Assembly: GCF_004359515.1 (NCBI RefSeq)
Contig: NZ_SCWD01000002.1
Location: 310,001 to 374,000 of the forward strand
Origin: Macrococcus carouselicus
GTDB taxonomy: Bacteria > Bacillota > Bacilli > Staphylococcales > Staphylococcaceae
Reading direction: 5' to 3'
DNA length: 64,000 bases
A program made the translations under genes and the position numbers. Under the pieces are notes generated by a model, which saw only the letters and a program-made list of their open reading frames with translations, made no database searches and was not told the origin of the DNA. How positions within the stretch are numbered: the first letter of the stretch is position 1; each line of letters starts with the position of its first letter. Below, piece after piece: positions 9,751-18,473 of the stretch.

Positions 9751-10935
9751 TTACTTAAATAATTTTCTGTATTTCATACTAATTAAGAAACAGATGATGT
9801 AAGCACATGCAGCTATTAGAAACGCAGCGACCACTGAATAATCTGCTGTTATGCCTACTACATATGAGCTGACACAGAAGCATAGAGAATAGACCATGCC
9901 ATTAAGCGTATAAAGTGCAGTCAGTGAATAGTCGTCCAGTCTCATCTGAAGCTGCGTATGCATAAGAGTCGCTCTCAACTCATCGCAGACACCAAAGATA
10001 AATGAAATAATGAACGCGAGGAGGAAACTCTTATTATAAACGAAAATGATGTTAAGGAGGGCCAGTATTAAAGGAATCGTTACAATATATAGACGAGTAT
10101 GATTCAACAGTTTGTCATTGAACTTGGTGAGAAGGAGGCCTCCTACTAATACGCCTAGAAAAAAGAGAGCGTTGATCAAGCTGAACCATGAGACATTAGC
10201 TTGTAATCTTTCAGCCACGAATACAAGCAGGATGGCTGCAAGCCATACACTATGACCGATTGATTCAAATAAAGTAGTCTTATTTAAAAAATGGCTTTCC
10301 TTTAATGATTGATTAACTTTCATCATTCTGCTGAAGCTGCGGAAGATAGAAGTTTGATCCGTTTCCAAACCATCCTGCTGCAAGTGTAACCTATTTATTA
10401 AAGTGACTGATGCAATGTACAGAACGGTAGTTATGACGATCACCCATTCACTGCCAAGTAATAGCAAAATACCACCCAATGACCATGAGCCAATCTGCAC
10501 CATACCGTTCATCATACTCATCTGAGCATTGGCATAACCGATATGTTCGGTATGCTCGGTTAATGGTATCAATGTCATCTTCAGTGGATTTGTAAAACCA
10601 TCCAGGAAAGCATTGAGAAAGGCAAGTATATAGAGCAAATAGATTTGTTCTGTCAGCACCATGATAATCAGAATGACGATCATCAAAAAAGTTTTAACGG
10701 TTTGATTAAATAATAATATCTCTTTTTTAGACCATCTACTATATACGTAAGGTGCGAACCAGCCACTGGAAAATACAGCGGCAGTGATCGTGATAGGTAT
10801 ATAAACGGAGGCCTGAGCAGAATGTGTCTGACTATAGACATAGCCAATCAATGCAACAATGTAAAGGACATCGCCTATATTAGCGAATAGCTGACTAAAA
10901 TAAAGGTATTTAAAATGAATAGATAGTTTTCTCAT
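9751..10935 (-). CDS. MFS transporter (probable efflux)
   Basis: A 394-aa integral membrane protein with about 12 hydrophobic segments. N-terminal SQLFANIGDVLYIVALIGYVY and the loop YSRWSKKEILLFNQ fit the MFS_3/DHA-like layout of drug exporters. The ligand is not identifiable. GGAGAAGG stands 5 nt before the ATG. Its upstream region is unusual: a long inverted repeat (10952-11055) ends 12-16 nt before the ribosome site and would lie in the mRNA leader, suggesting control by RNA folding or attenuation. Confidence 0.85.
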   Translation of the reverse strand: MRKLSIHFKYLYFSQLFANIGDVLYIVALIGYVYSQTHSAQASVYIPITITAAVFSSGWFAPYVYSRWSKKEILLFNQTVKTFLMIVILIIMVLTEQIYLLYILAFLNAFLDGFTNPLKMTLIPLTEHTEHIGYANAQMSMMNGMVQIGSWSLGGILLLLGSEWVIVITTVLYIASVTLINRLHLQQDGLETDQTSIFRSFSRMMKVNQSLKESHFLNKTTLFESIGHSVWLAAILLVFVAERLQANVSWFSLINALFFLGVLVGGLLLTKFNDKLLNHTRLYIVTIPLILALLNIIFVYNKSFLLAFIISFIFGVCDELRATLMHTQLQMRLDDYSLTALYTLNGMVYSLCFCVSSYVVGITADYSVVAAFLIAACAYIICFLISMKYRKLFK

Positions 10936-10951
10936 ATCCTTCTCCAGATAA

Positions 10952-11055
10952 CAGACTCATCTATCGTCGTACAAAGAGAAGTCTCCCCAGAGAAAAGCGG
11001 TTATTTAGTTTTAAACTAAGCTCAGATACTTTGTACGAAAAATAGAATCGTCTGA
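10952..11055 (-). promoter_or_regulatory. long structured leader of the MFS gene
   Basis: TCGTACAAAG (10967-10976) and CTTTGTACGA (11029-11038) are perfect inverted copies. Outside them CAGACTCATCTATCG and ATAGAATCGTCTG continue the pairing with one bulge. Inside, TTAGTTT-T-AAACTAA (11005-11019) forms a second hairpin. Transcribed leftward, this gives a large stem-loop just before the MFS ribosome site. Function is inferred. Confidence 0.6.
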
Positions 11056-11152
11056 GTAATGTGATTAAAGAAGGTTTGACTACATATTTAAATCGCTCCC
11101 ATATATCAGAGTAAGTTGTTACTAATGTATCATTTCACGATTTGGAAGTAAA

Positions 11153-11181
11153 TTGTGTCATAGAGGAAGGATGAGTATAAT
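11153..11181 (+). promoter_or_regulatory. putative promoter reading into the 11190 ORF
   Basis: TTGTGT (11153-11158), a 17-nt spacer and TATAAT (11176-11181). The predicted start of transcription near 11188 almost coincides with the ATG at 11190. Confidence 0.5.
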
Positions 11182-11189
11182 ATAAAAAA

Positions 11190-11498
11190 ATGCAAAGTCA
11201 GTTGAATGAAGTGACCTGTACATTATTACAGTTACATGATTTATTCTTTCTTTCTGATGACTTTCATAAGAAGTTTATTCATCTGCTCTGGATGATGTGG
11301 CTATTCCAAAGGGCGAATTTAAGAAACATACTATCTATCATTCTATTCGTAACTAATCATGAACAGTTATTAAATGAGTGGATGCATCAGGAGAAATTTA
11401 AATTTATGCTGGAGCGAAATGGTTATATTGAAACTGAAGAGATTGGAGCAAACTGTGTGATCATTTTTTATGATGATCAATTTCAGCCTGGCTGTTAG
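11190..11498 (+). CDS. hypothetical protein, possibly leaderless
   Basis: A 102-aa frame I do not recognise. It contains a Trp/Phe-rich helical stretch (HLLWMMWLFQRANLRNILSI) and a mixed C-terminal part. No ribosome site precedes the ATG, but a -10/-35 pair is placed so that transcription would begin within 2-3 nt of the start. It is AT-rich compared with its neighbours. It could be a leaderless small gene, or a chance or decayed frame. Confidence 0.35.
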   Translation: MQSQLNEVTCTLLQLHDLFFLSDDFHKKFIHLLWMMWLFQRANLRNILSIILFVTNHEQLLNEWMHQEKFKFMLERNGYIETEEIGANCVIIFYDDQFQPGC

Positions 11499-11772
11499 AT
11501 GATTGACGGCCAATATGCATTTAATAAAAGTGGTAAACTTTCTGGAATCCATGGCATGTGACTTCTTTTTAACAAATTAGAAAAGATTGGCAAGATTATA
11601 ATGACATCGTCTTTAAAGGACCCTGATCATCAATAGATGAATTTTTTATTTTATAGTAACATTATGTAAGTCATTTTAGCCTGTGTGCATATTTGTCATA
11701 TTATTGATCAATCATGTATTATTGAATAAAAGTAAAATATGCTATGATGTTATAAAATGAGGAGGTTTTACA
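11499..11772. other. AT-rich intergenic stretch before degV
   Basis: No convincing gene. A short frame around 11580-11625 reads RKDWQDYNDIVFKGP and then stops, which may be the tail of a lost gene. The 3' end holds the degV ribosome site. No repeats stand out. Confidence 0.4.
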
Positions 11773-12612
11773 TTGGAAAAAATAGCTTTTATGACTGACT
11801 CGGCATCTGGCTTCGGCCTGACTGAACATCCGGATGTCTTCGTTGTACCGATGGGTGTCATCGTCAACGACCAGGAGTATGTGGATTACAGGGATATTCA
11901 GACACATGAGTTTTATGACTTACTAAAAGATTACGGAAACGGAGCAAAGACATTCCAGCCGTCCCCGCAGTCCTTTCATGATACGTATCAGAAGATAGTG
12001 GACAATGGCTATACTCATGTCATTGCTATCCATGCGACAAAAGAACTGACAGGGACTTACCAGAGTTCAGAGATGACAAGTCGTGAGTTTGACATAGAGT
12101 CTACGGTCATCAACTCCAATGTCGGTGACTATCCGCTGCGCCGTATGGTGGAAGAGGGTGTCCGGTTAAGTGAGGCGGGCGAATCCTACGCTGCTATCGT
12201 GACTAAGGTCAAGGAATATGCAGAGGAACCGAGCCTCATCATCTATCCGAAGAACTTGCAGCAGCTGAAAAACAGTGGCCGCGTCAGCCGGTCTCAAGGA
12301 ATCATCGCAGGGCTTCTTAACATTCAGCTGATCATTGAATTTGAGGATGGTAAGCTCTATCCGATCGAGAAAATCCGCTCGAAAAAAAAGGCGCTGAACT
12401 TCATTCATAATAAAATTACGAAGGAAATCACTGAAGACAATCCGTCTAAAATAGGAGTCTCCTATGCGGGTGAACATGAGGAAGCGGATCTGATGGTAGA
12501 ATGGCTGAAAGATCGTTTTCCCGATAAAACAATTGAAAAACATCCACTTGTCCATGTAGCAGGGGTACATACGGGTTACGGTACGATTGCAATCGGATGG
12601 ATTAAGGCCTAA
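11773..12612 (+). CDS. DegV family fatty-acid-binding protein
   Basis: A 279-aa protein with the DegV features: N-terminal TDSASGFGL, the central NLQQLKNSGRVSRSQGIIAGLLNIQLII lid region and C-terminal GVHTGYGTIAIGW. DegV/FakB proteins bind a fatty acid between two domains, and the FakB subset hands it to the kinase FakA. TTG start after GAGGAGG, 8 nt spacing. Monocistronic with its own terminator. Whether it is a FakB cannot be told from this window. Confidence 0.9.
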   Translation: MEKIAFMTDSASGFGLTEHPDVFVVPMGVIVNDQEYVDYRDIQTHEFYDLLKDYGNGAKTFQPSPQSFHDTYQKIVDNGYTHVIAIHATKELTGTYQSSEMTSREFDIESTVINSNVGDYPLRRMVEEGVRLSEAGESYAAIVTKVKEYAEEPSLIIYPKNLQQLKNSGRVSRSQGIIAGLLNIQLIIEFEDGKLYPIEKIRSKKKALNFIHNKITKEITEDNPSKIGVSYAGEHEEADLMVEWLKDRFPDKTIEKHPLVHVAGVHTGYGTIAIGWIKA

Positions 12613-12637
12613 ACATCTCTTCAGGAGGTGTTTTTTT
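12611..12637 (+). terminator. terminator of the DegV gene
   Basis: AAACATCTC/GAGGTGTTT stem with one wobble pair and a TTCAG loop, followed by T's; it overlaps the stop codon. Confidence 0.8.
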
Positions 12638-12674
12638 GCGGTGAACAGGTATATAGAAGCAAGGAGGTTTTAGT

Positions 12675-13340
12675 GTGGATAAAGAAAAAGTGAAGCAACA
12701 GGTGCTAGACGCTTTCAAATTTCGTCGTGCTATCAAGTCCTATGATCCGGATAAAAAGATTGAGCAGGCTGATCTGGAATATATACTAGAAGCGGGTCGT
12801 CTTAGTCCGAGTTCAGTCGGTCTTGAGCCATGGCGATTTATTGTGCTGAACAATGAAGCAGTCAAGCAGCAGCTGCATGACATCAGCTGGGGCGCGAAAA
12901 AGCAGCTTGAGACGGCAAGTCATTTCATCCTCATTGCTGCGCGTGAACATGTACGATATGATGGTGATGCTTTTCATGAACTGACTGAGCGGATGAGTCT
13001 CAATCCTGAGCAGAGAGAAAAAGTGCTGACTATTTATAAAGATTTTCAGGAGAGTGATATGGAGATTGCTGACTCGGAGAAAGCATTGTTCGACTGGTCC
13101 AGTAAGCAGACCTATATTGCGCTCAGCAACATGATGACAGCAGCTGCAATGATCGGTATCGACTCTTGTCCGATAGAAGGATTCCAGTATCGTAACGTCA
13201 ACCGGATTCTGCACGATGAAGGCATACTCCGTCCTGATGAAGGCATCTCTGTTATGATGTCTCTCGGGTACCGGGATCATGATCCAAAGCGATCCCAGAG
13301 TCGTAGAAATGCAGAAGAAGTCATTTCATATTTTAAATAA
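12675..13340 (+). CDS. nitroreductase-family NAD(P)H:FMN oxidoreductase
   Basis: A 221-aa nitroreductase fold. FKFRRAIKSYDPDKKI holds the FMN phosphate-binding Arg/Ser, and SPSSVGLEPWRFIVLNN, QTYIALSNMMTAAAMIGIDSCPIEGF and MSLGYRDHDPKRSQSRR follow. It reduces nitro compounds, quinones or flavins with NAD(P)H; the natural substrate is unknown. GTG start after AAGGAGG. Converges on an acetyltransferase with a shared palindromic terminator. Confidence 0.88.
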   Translation: MDKEKVKQQVLDAFKFRRAIKSYDPDKKIEQADLEYILEAGRLSPSSVGLEPWRFIVLNNEAVKQQLHDISWGAKKQLETASHFILIAAREHVRYDGDAFHELTERMSLNPEQREKVLTIYKDFQESDMEIADSEKALFDWSSKQTYIALSNMMTAAAMIGIDSCPIEGFQYRNVNRILHDEGILRPDEGISVMMSLGYRDHDPKRSQSRRNAEEVISYFK

Positions 13341-13366
13341 GAGCCGGCAAACTGCCGGCTCTTATT
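13336..13366. terminator. perfect palindromic bidirectional terminator
   Basis: A 14-bp perfect stem, AATAAGAGCCGGCA (13336-13349) with TGCCGGCTCTTATT (13353-13366), around AAC. It contains the stop codons of both the nitroreductase and the convergent acetyltransferase. Confidence 0.85.
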
Positions 13367-13919
13367 GATGGATAGAATAGACAGCCCTGTCAATCCAGTC
13401 AGTATCTTCCTGGATAAACTTCTGCCGGATGCATTCGAAACTAAGTCCTGCATTCTGAGCGGTTCTGATTGAGCGGCTATTGTCAGGCGTAATATGCGCT
13501 TCGATACGATGATAGTTCAGGTGCTGCAGCGCATATTGAACAGCAGCTGTGACAGCCTCGCTGCCGTAGCCCTTACCCCAGTAGCTGTTATTCAGCACAT
13601 AACCGATCACCCCCCAGTTGAAATGATCACGTAGCAGGGTGGTGAACTCGACTTTGCCGATAGGTATGTGGTTTTCTTTCAGGAAGATAGCGAATATATA
13701 CGACTCATCATCCGCAGCCAGCTGAATCAATGACTGAATGACTGGTTTGAAGGTGGTCAGGGTATAGCTTGAAACATCGATATCATCTGCATCAAATGCA
13801 TTCTGCTTCGGCTTGCGCTGCGCGAATCCTTCTTTGAACGCCTCCAGATCATTTAACCTCAAGGGGCGGATGTAAAGTCTGTCTGTTTCGATATAAGTGT
13901 CCAGATAAGTGATTGTCAC
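13362..13919 (-). CDS. GNAT N-acetyltransferase, RimJ/RimL type
   Basis: A 185-aa Acetyltransf_3 protein: ETDRLYIRPLRLNDLEAFKEGF, IPIGKVEFTTLL, GYVLNNSYWGKGYGSEAVTAAVQYAL (acetyl-CoA loop) and LNYHRIEAHITPDNSRSIRTAQNAGL. GTG start with GAGGAG 8 nt upstream. The acceptor is unknown. Confidence 0.85.
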   Translation of the reverse strand: MTITYLDTYIETDRLYIRPLRLNDLEAFKEGFAQRKPKQNAFDADDIDVSSYTLTTFKPVIQSLIQLAADDESYIFAIFLKENHIPIGKVEFTTLLRDHFNWGVIGYVLNNSYWGKGYGSEAVTAAVQYALQHLNYHRIEAHITPDNSRSIRTAQNAGLSFECIRQKFIQEDTDWIDRAVYSIHQ

Positions 13920-13955
13920 TGTCAGTGCTCCTCAAATATTTGCGCTCATTATAAC

Positions 13956-13981
13956 AAAAAAAAGACCGGGATGCCCGGTCT
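13956..13981 (-). terminator. terminator of the MarR/FMN-reductase operon
   Basis: AGACCGGG/CCCGGTCT with an ATG loop; on the minus strand it is followed by a run of T's. Confidence 0.88.
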
Positions 13982-13986
13982 GATGA

Positions 13987-14544
13987 TTATCCGATAAACG
14001 CGATGAATTCTTTGACGAATGCTTCAACTTGCTCTTGTTGTTCAGATTCTAACTCTAATTGACCTGTTCCCCAGGCTGATCCTGGAATTTTGATGCCAAG
14101 GCCTTCATGGTCCATCGGTTTCATACGCGTGTAAGCGACTAATGTGTTTAAATTCTGACGTACGAATTTACCGTAAGTAGAGTTTGCTACACTTGCAACC
14201 GCAACAGGTTTGCTGTTGATGACAGTGATTTCTTCATTGTTACCTTGTTCTGCCGGACGAGATAACCAGTCAATTAAGTTTTTGAGACGTGCAGTGTATG
14301 AACCGTTGTACTCAGGAGATACAATCAGAAGTGCATCTGCTGCTTTCACTTGTGCACGGATATCTGTGATAGCCTGTTGGTTCGGATACTCATTGTTCTG
14401 ACTCAGCAATGGCAGTGCTGAGTAGTCAAGAATTTCACCAGCTGCACCATTTTTTTCGAGTTCGCTTACTAATTGTGCTGCTAATTGACCATTGAATGAA
14501 CCTTCGCGGTCTGAACCATTGATCACTAATACTTTTTTGGACAT
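13987..14544 (-). CDS. NADPH-dependent FMN reductase (azoreductase type)
   Basis: A 185-aa flavodoxin-like protein: VLVINGSDREGSFNGQLA is the FMN-phosphate loop, and LLIVSPEYNGSYTARLKNLIDWLSRP is the family signature. It reduces flavins, quinones or azo dyes with NADPH. It follows a MarR gene by 16 nt, so the pair resembles MarR-controlled quinone/electrophile-response operons. Confidence 0.88.
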   Translation of the reverse strand: MSKKVLVINGSDREGSFNGQLAAQLVSELEKNGAAGEILDYSALPLLSQNNEYPNQQAITDIRAQVKAADALLIVSPEYNGSYTARLKNLIDWLSRPAEQGNNEEITVINSKPVAVASVANSTYGKFVRQNLNTLVAYTRMKPMDHEGLGIKIPGSAWGTGQLELESEQQEQVEAFVKEFIAFIG

Positions 14545-14560
14545 GATAAATCTCCTTTAA

Positions 14561-14995
14561 TCAGTTTTTGTTTTTGAATTTTTTGAGGATAGTAATCAAC
14601 TGACTGCGTTCTTCTGCAGACAGTACATCAAAAGCCTCGTCGATTTCTGAGCGATGAGCAGGGAGCACCTGTTCAAATTTCTTGCGACCTTCAGCTGTCA
14701 GGCTGATGACTGACTTTCGTTTATCATCAGGAGAGACGTTACGGCAGACAAGGCCAGCACGCTCCATATTCTTCAGAATGACTGTCATGTTGCCGGCAGT
14801 CCCTAGCACTTTCTCCATCAGACTGCAGATCGGCATTTCACCTTTACAGTAGAGGACATCAAGGACGCCGAACTGTGAAAGCGTGAGACCTGCTTCTCTG
14901 ATACTCCTGCCGACATTCTTTTCGATAGTGCGGTTAGCCAGTTGGAAGACAATCATCGCATGGACAGCTGAATGACGTTCAACTGTAGTATCCAT
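14561..14995 (-). CDS. MarR-family transcriptional regulator
   Basis: A 144-aa winged-helix regulator: LTLSQFGVLDVLYCKGEMPICSLMEKVLGTAGNMTVILKNMERAGLVCRNVSPDDKRKSVISLTAEG. Two cysteines in CKGEMPIC could sense electrophiles or oxidants (inference). It probably represses itself and the FMN reductase. Two tandem ATGs exist (14998 and 14995); the second has the better distance from GAGGTG. Confidence 0.85.
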   Translation of the reverse strand: MDTTVERHSAVHAMIVFQLANRTIEKNVGRSIREAGLTLSQFGVLDVLYCKGEMPICSLMEKVLGTAGNMTVILKNMERAGLVCRNVSPDDKRKSVISLTAEGRKKFEQVLPAHRSEIDEAFDVLSAEERSQLITILKKFKNKN

Positions 14996-15008
14996 CATTC
15001 ACCTCATA

Positions 15009-15062
15009 ACTACTAACTAGTAGTAATGCTATTATGTTAATAATAGTTAGTAATATTGTCAA
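15009..15062 (-). promoter_or_regulatory. promoter and operator of the MarR/FMN-reductase operon
   Basis: ACTACTAACTAGTAGT (15009-15024) is a perfect inverted repeat just upstream of the MarR ribosome site. Minus-strand TTGACA lies at 15057-15062, and related TAGTTAGTA elements lie between. Autoregulation is inferred. Confidence 0.6.
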
Positions 15063-15132
15063 GAAGGTTGTTTAAAAAAATAAAGCATGCTACAATAACA
15101 CTTCACAGCGTTAAAGTAAAGGAGTGTATCAA

Positions 15133-16446
15133 TTGGCTAAAAATCAGAATTGGAATTCATCATTAGGATTTATCCTCGCAAGTGCCGGCTCTGCTATCGG
15201 TCTCGGTGCGATATGGAAGTTCCCCTACATCGCAGGTCAGTACGGAGGCGGCGCATTTCTGCTGGAATTTGTCTTATTTACTTTAATCATCGGTCTACCG
15301 CTGCTGATGACAGAATTCAGTATCGGTCAGACAGGCAGTACCTATTCAACGGCTATTTTTGGCAAACTGACAACCAATAAAATAACGAATGGTATCGGCT
15401 ACCTAGGGAACATTACGGCCTTTATTCTCTACTCTTTCTATAGTGTTATCGGTGGCTGGATCATTATTTTCATCGGCTATTATCTCCTTAGAAGTGTCGG
15501 ACTTGTCAAGGAAGATATTGGATTCTTTCCTTATATGACGGCTAGTCCGTGGCTCTCACTGCTCGGTCAGTTCCTCTTCATTGCAATGACTGGCCATATT
15601 GTGTCATCCGGGATAGAGAATGGGATAGAAAAAGCATCTAAAATGATGATGCCCCTGTTACTCTTACTGTTCTTGATCATTGTAGTACGGTCATTGACAC
15701 TGGACGGTGCTATGGCAGGCGTCAAGTATTTCCTTGTACCACGATTTGAGGATTTATCCATCGAAGGAACATTATATGCGATGGGACAGTCATTCTTTGC
15801 ATTGTCCCTCGGCACGACAGGCATGATTACCTATGCCTCGTATACGAAACAGGAGACAAATATCTTCAGCTCAGCGGGCTGGATCGTCATGATGAACTTA
15901 CTTGTCTCCGTCCTGGCAGGACTCGCTATCTTTCCGGCAGCAAGTGCACTGGGTATTAAGGCAGAAGCAGGACCTGGTCTTCTCTTCATTGTCCTGCCGC
16001 AGCTATTCAGTAAACTGACGTTCGGGACAGGATTCTACATTCTCTTTCTCATTCTGTTCCTCTTTGCGGCTCTTACGTCATCTATTTCACTGCTGGAGCT
16101 TAATTTGTCTAATGTCATCAAGGGCCGTGAAAACAAACGGAGAAGCGCTGCGCTATGGCTCAGTCTCGCTGTCTTTATTGCCGGCATCCCTGCTGCATTA
16201 TCGTTCGGCGTACTGAACAAAGTGAAATTCGGTGCGGGTACGATTTTTGATAATATGGACTTTATGGTGACCAACATCATGATGCCGCTGGGTGTCTTAC
16301 TGACGACGCTTTTCGCGGGTTATGCGATGAAGCCGGAACAGCTGGAGCGTGTCATTCCGAAGGGCTTTCATTTCTGGTATGCTTTGATCCGCTATGTGCT
16401 CCCGGTCGTCATTATTATTGTCTTTATCTCCCAGCTGATAAGTTAG
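15133..16446 (+). CDS. neurotransmitter:sodium symporter (NSS/SNF) family transporter
   Basis: A 437-aa transporter with about 11 hydrophobic segments. TM1 has the hallmark FILASAGSAIGLGAIWKFPYIAGQYGGGAFLL, and TM6 has MGQSFFALSLGTTGMITYASY. These unwound helices bind Na+ and an amino acid in LeuT-fold proteins. The substrate is probably an amino acid. TTG 15133 is preferred (AAAGGAG 8 nt upstream) over the in-frame GTG 15124, which overlaps the ribosome site. A TACAAT -10 lies at about 15090. Confidence 0.92.
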   Translation: MAKNQNWNSSLGFILASAGSAIGLGAIWKFPYIAGQYGGGAFLLEFVLFTLIIGLPLLMTEFSIGQTGSTYSTAIFGKLTTNKITNGIGYLGNITAFILYSFYSVIGGWIIIFIGYYLLRSVGLVKEDIGFFPYMTASPWLSLLGQFLFIAMTGHIVSSGIENGIEKASKMMMPLLLLLFLIIVVRSLTLDGAMAGVKYFLVPRFEDLSIEGTLYAMGQSFFALSLGTTGMITYASYTKQETNIFSSAGWIVMMNLLVSVLAGLAIFPAASALGIKAEAGPGLLFIVLPQLFSKLTFGTGFYILFLILFLFAALTSSISLLELNLSNVIKGRENKRRSAALWLSLAVFIAGIPAALSFGVLNKVKFGAGTIFDNMDFMVTNIMMPLGVLLTTLFAGYAMKPEQLERVIPKGFHFWYALIRYVLPVVIIIVFISQLIS

Positions 16447-16507
16447 ATGTTCAGGCGTACCGAAAAGAGGGTAGAGGAAATTATCACTATCAAAAGGAGA
16501 GATATAA

Positions 16508-16789
16508 ATGAATCGTGTAAAACATGGCGATAAAATGTTCTACTTAGGAGATTCTCAAGACAAGCCTGATGCAATGATGACATATGTACCTAACGGCGAT
16601 GACAAAATAGTCATTGATCATACAGAAGTTAATGAAGCATTAAGAGGACAAGGTGTCGGTCAGCAGTTAGTGGCAGCTGCAGTTGAATATGCGCGTGAAA
16701 CTCATAAAAAGATTGTACCTGTCTGTTTATATGCAAAGAAAATCCTGGAAGAAAACAAGGATTATCAGGATGTACTGGCAGCTGAATAA
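16508..16789 (+). CDS. small GNAT acetyltransferase, YjdJ/YidJ type
   Basis: A 93-aa single-domain protein: MMTYVPNGDDKIVIDHTEVNEALRGQGVGQQLVAAAVEYARE, with the RGQGVG acetyl-CoA pyrophosphate loop, and KIVPVCLYAKKILEENKDYQDVL. This mini-GNAT family is common in Staphylococcaceae and binds CoA through a cysteine (here in PVCLYAK). GGAG ribosome site; own terminator. Confidence 0.88.
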   Translation: MNRVKHGDKMFYLGDSQDKPDAMMTYVPNGDDKIVIDHTEVNEALRGQGVGQQLVAAAVEYARETHKKIVPVCLYAKKILEENKDYQDVLAAE

Positions 16790-16797
16790 TCGGTTAG

Positions 16798-16826
16798 GCC
16801 CCTTCAGAAATGAAGGGGCTTTTTTA
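16798..16826 (+). terminator. terminator of the small GNAT gene
   Basis: GCCCCTTCA/TGAAGGGGC with a GAAA tetraloop and a T-run. Confidence 0.93.
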
Positions 16827-16877
16827 CAAATTGAGCTATTTGTGAGAAGATGAGAAAAAATGGCAAGGGGATTAACG

Positions 16878-18473
16878 ATGCTGCTTAATTATTTATGGAT
16901 TACACTGGGATTTCTTATTCTCGGCATAGGGCTTATGATTTATGACAAGAGAAAACAGAATACTCGTATCAAAGGATTGTGGGATAGAAAGACTGCATTC
17001 AAGATTCAACAAGGCGATTATATCCGTTATGATGGCTATTATCTGAACTGTCGTCTGGAAGATGAAGGCATTGATGAGATTACATGGAATGATTTGAACA
17101 TGATGACGGTCTTCAGGCAGCTGAACTATAACTTCACGACAGTAGGCGAGGAATATTTGTATGCTGCCTTAAGGAATGTCGGCACACTGCCAAAAGTAAA
17201 CCGTGACTTGATGGAACGGATTCGGACAGACCGTGTGTTCAGGGAGAATCTATCAATGGCACTTGCTGACCTGGGAAAGAACGCTAACAGTAATCCTTCA
17301 CAGTTTATTGATAAAACATTCTATAAAGAACGTTATAACAAGCTTTATATATTATTCAGTCTGCTGCCGCTCATGAGTCTGCTGTTATTTAATATATCTG
17401 TAACAGTGGGTTTGGTTGCCCTTTTTATGAGTATAGGGTTCAATATGATGCAGTCCTTTACCTTCACCTCCAAAAATGAGACCAATTATAGTGAATTGTT
17501 CTATGCGGTCCAGTTGATACGCAGTGCAGATCAACTGTCGAAGATTAGCCCTCACTATCCAGTTAAACAAGGCCGACTACGTAGTGTAGGACTGCTGAGT
17601 TATCTAATGCTGCATGATAAGCAGAATGACCAGAACTTCTTCTTGCAGATTCTGAATGCACTGAAGTCGGTCTTTAATGCTGACTATCATCTCTATTACT
17701 ATGCTGTCAGCATTCTGAATCGTCATCATGAGACTTATGAGGCATGCTTCCACACTATTGGTCTGCATGATCTGAGTTATGCGACAGCACTATGGCGTGA
17801 GACACTCGTCTATTATACAGAGCCTGAAGCGGGGGAGACACTCGTCGTGAAGGATGGCTACCATCCGCTTCTCAGAGATTTTGTAGCCAACGATCTGGAG
17901 CTCAGCAGGAATGTGATTCTGACCGGCTCGAATGCTTCAGGTAAATCAACATTCATGAAGATGCTGGCGCTTAATATCGTCCTGTCAAAAGGACTGCAGA
18001 CCGCTGCTGCTGAACGCTTCATTTTGCCTGCTGGGGATTTATACACTTCTATGAACCTGGAGGACAGTATTATGGCAGGAGACAGTTACTTCATCAGTGA
18101 GATAAAGTCACTGAAACGTATCCTGCAGCAGGCCGATCGTCCCGTCTATATTTTCATTGATGAGATTCTGAGAGGGACCAATACAAAAGAGCGGGTAGCG
18201 TCTGCTGAAGCGATACTGAGGTATCTGAACAGTCAGCCGGATGTCACACTGATAACCGCGACCCATGATATTGAGCTGACGGCTATGCTTGAGAATGAAT
18301 TTGATTTCTACTATTTTTCTGAGACATTGACTGAGGATAACGATGTGACATTTGACTACAAGTTAAAGCGTGGTATCACAAAAACGTCCAATGCGATTGA
18401 ACTGATGCGGATATACGACTATCCGGAGCGCATCTATCAAGGGGCAAGAGAGACGGTAAGACAGACGACCTAA
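16878..18473 (+). CDS. membrane-anchored MutS-like ATPase (MutS domain V)
   Basis: A 531-aa protein. An N-terminal membrane helix (LWITLGFLILGIGLMIYD) and a helical pair near residues 160-200 precede a MutS-type ATPase: Walker A TGSNASGKSTFMK, the loop MNLEDSIMAGDSYFISEIKSL, Walker B VYIFIDEILRGTNTKER and the switch ATHDIEL. MutS mismatch-recognition domains are absent, so it is not the mismatch-repair MutS. The role of this DNA-mismatch-ATPase-like family is not established. Start at 16878 is set by AAGGGG 7 nt upstream. Confidence 0.85.
   Translation: MLLNYLWITLGFLILGIGLMIYDKRKQNTRIKGLWDRKTAFKIQQGDYIRYDGYYLNCRLEDEGIDEITWNDLNMMTVFRQLNYNFTTVGEEYLYAALRNVGTLPKVNRDLMERIRTDRVFRENLSMALADLGKNANSNPSQFIDKTFYKERYNKLYILFSLLPLMSLLLFNISVTVGLVALFMSIGFNMMQSFTFTSKNETNYSELFYAVQLIRSADQLSKISPHYPVKQGRLRSVGLLSYLMLHDKQNDQNFFLQILNALKSVFNADYHLYYYAVSILNRHHETYEACFHTIGLHDLSYATALWRETLVYYTEPEAGETLVVKDGYHPLLRDFVANDLELSRNVILTGSNASGKSTFMKMLALNIVLSKGLQTAAAERFILPAGDLYTSMNLEDSIMAGDSYFISEIKSLKRILQQADRPVYIFIDEILRGTNTKERVASAEAILRYLNSQPDVTLITATHDIELTAMLENEFDFYYFSETLTEDNDVTFDYKLKRGITKTSNAIELMRIYDYPERIYQGARETVRQTT

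Noticed and set aside
12166-13280. Antisense frames of 134 and 155 aa opposite degV and the nitroreductase
   Set aside because: Both opposed by genes with intact motifs and good ribosome sites.
16878-18473. Mismatch-repair MutS
   Set aside because: Only the ATPase domain is shared; the mismatch-binding domains are replaced by membrane helices.
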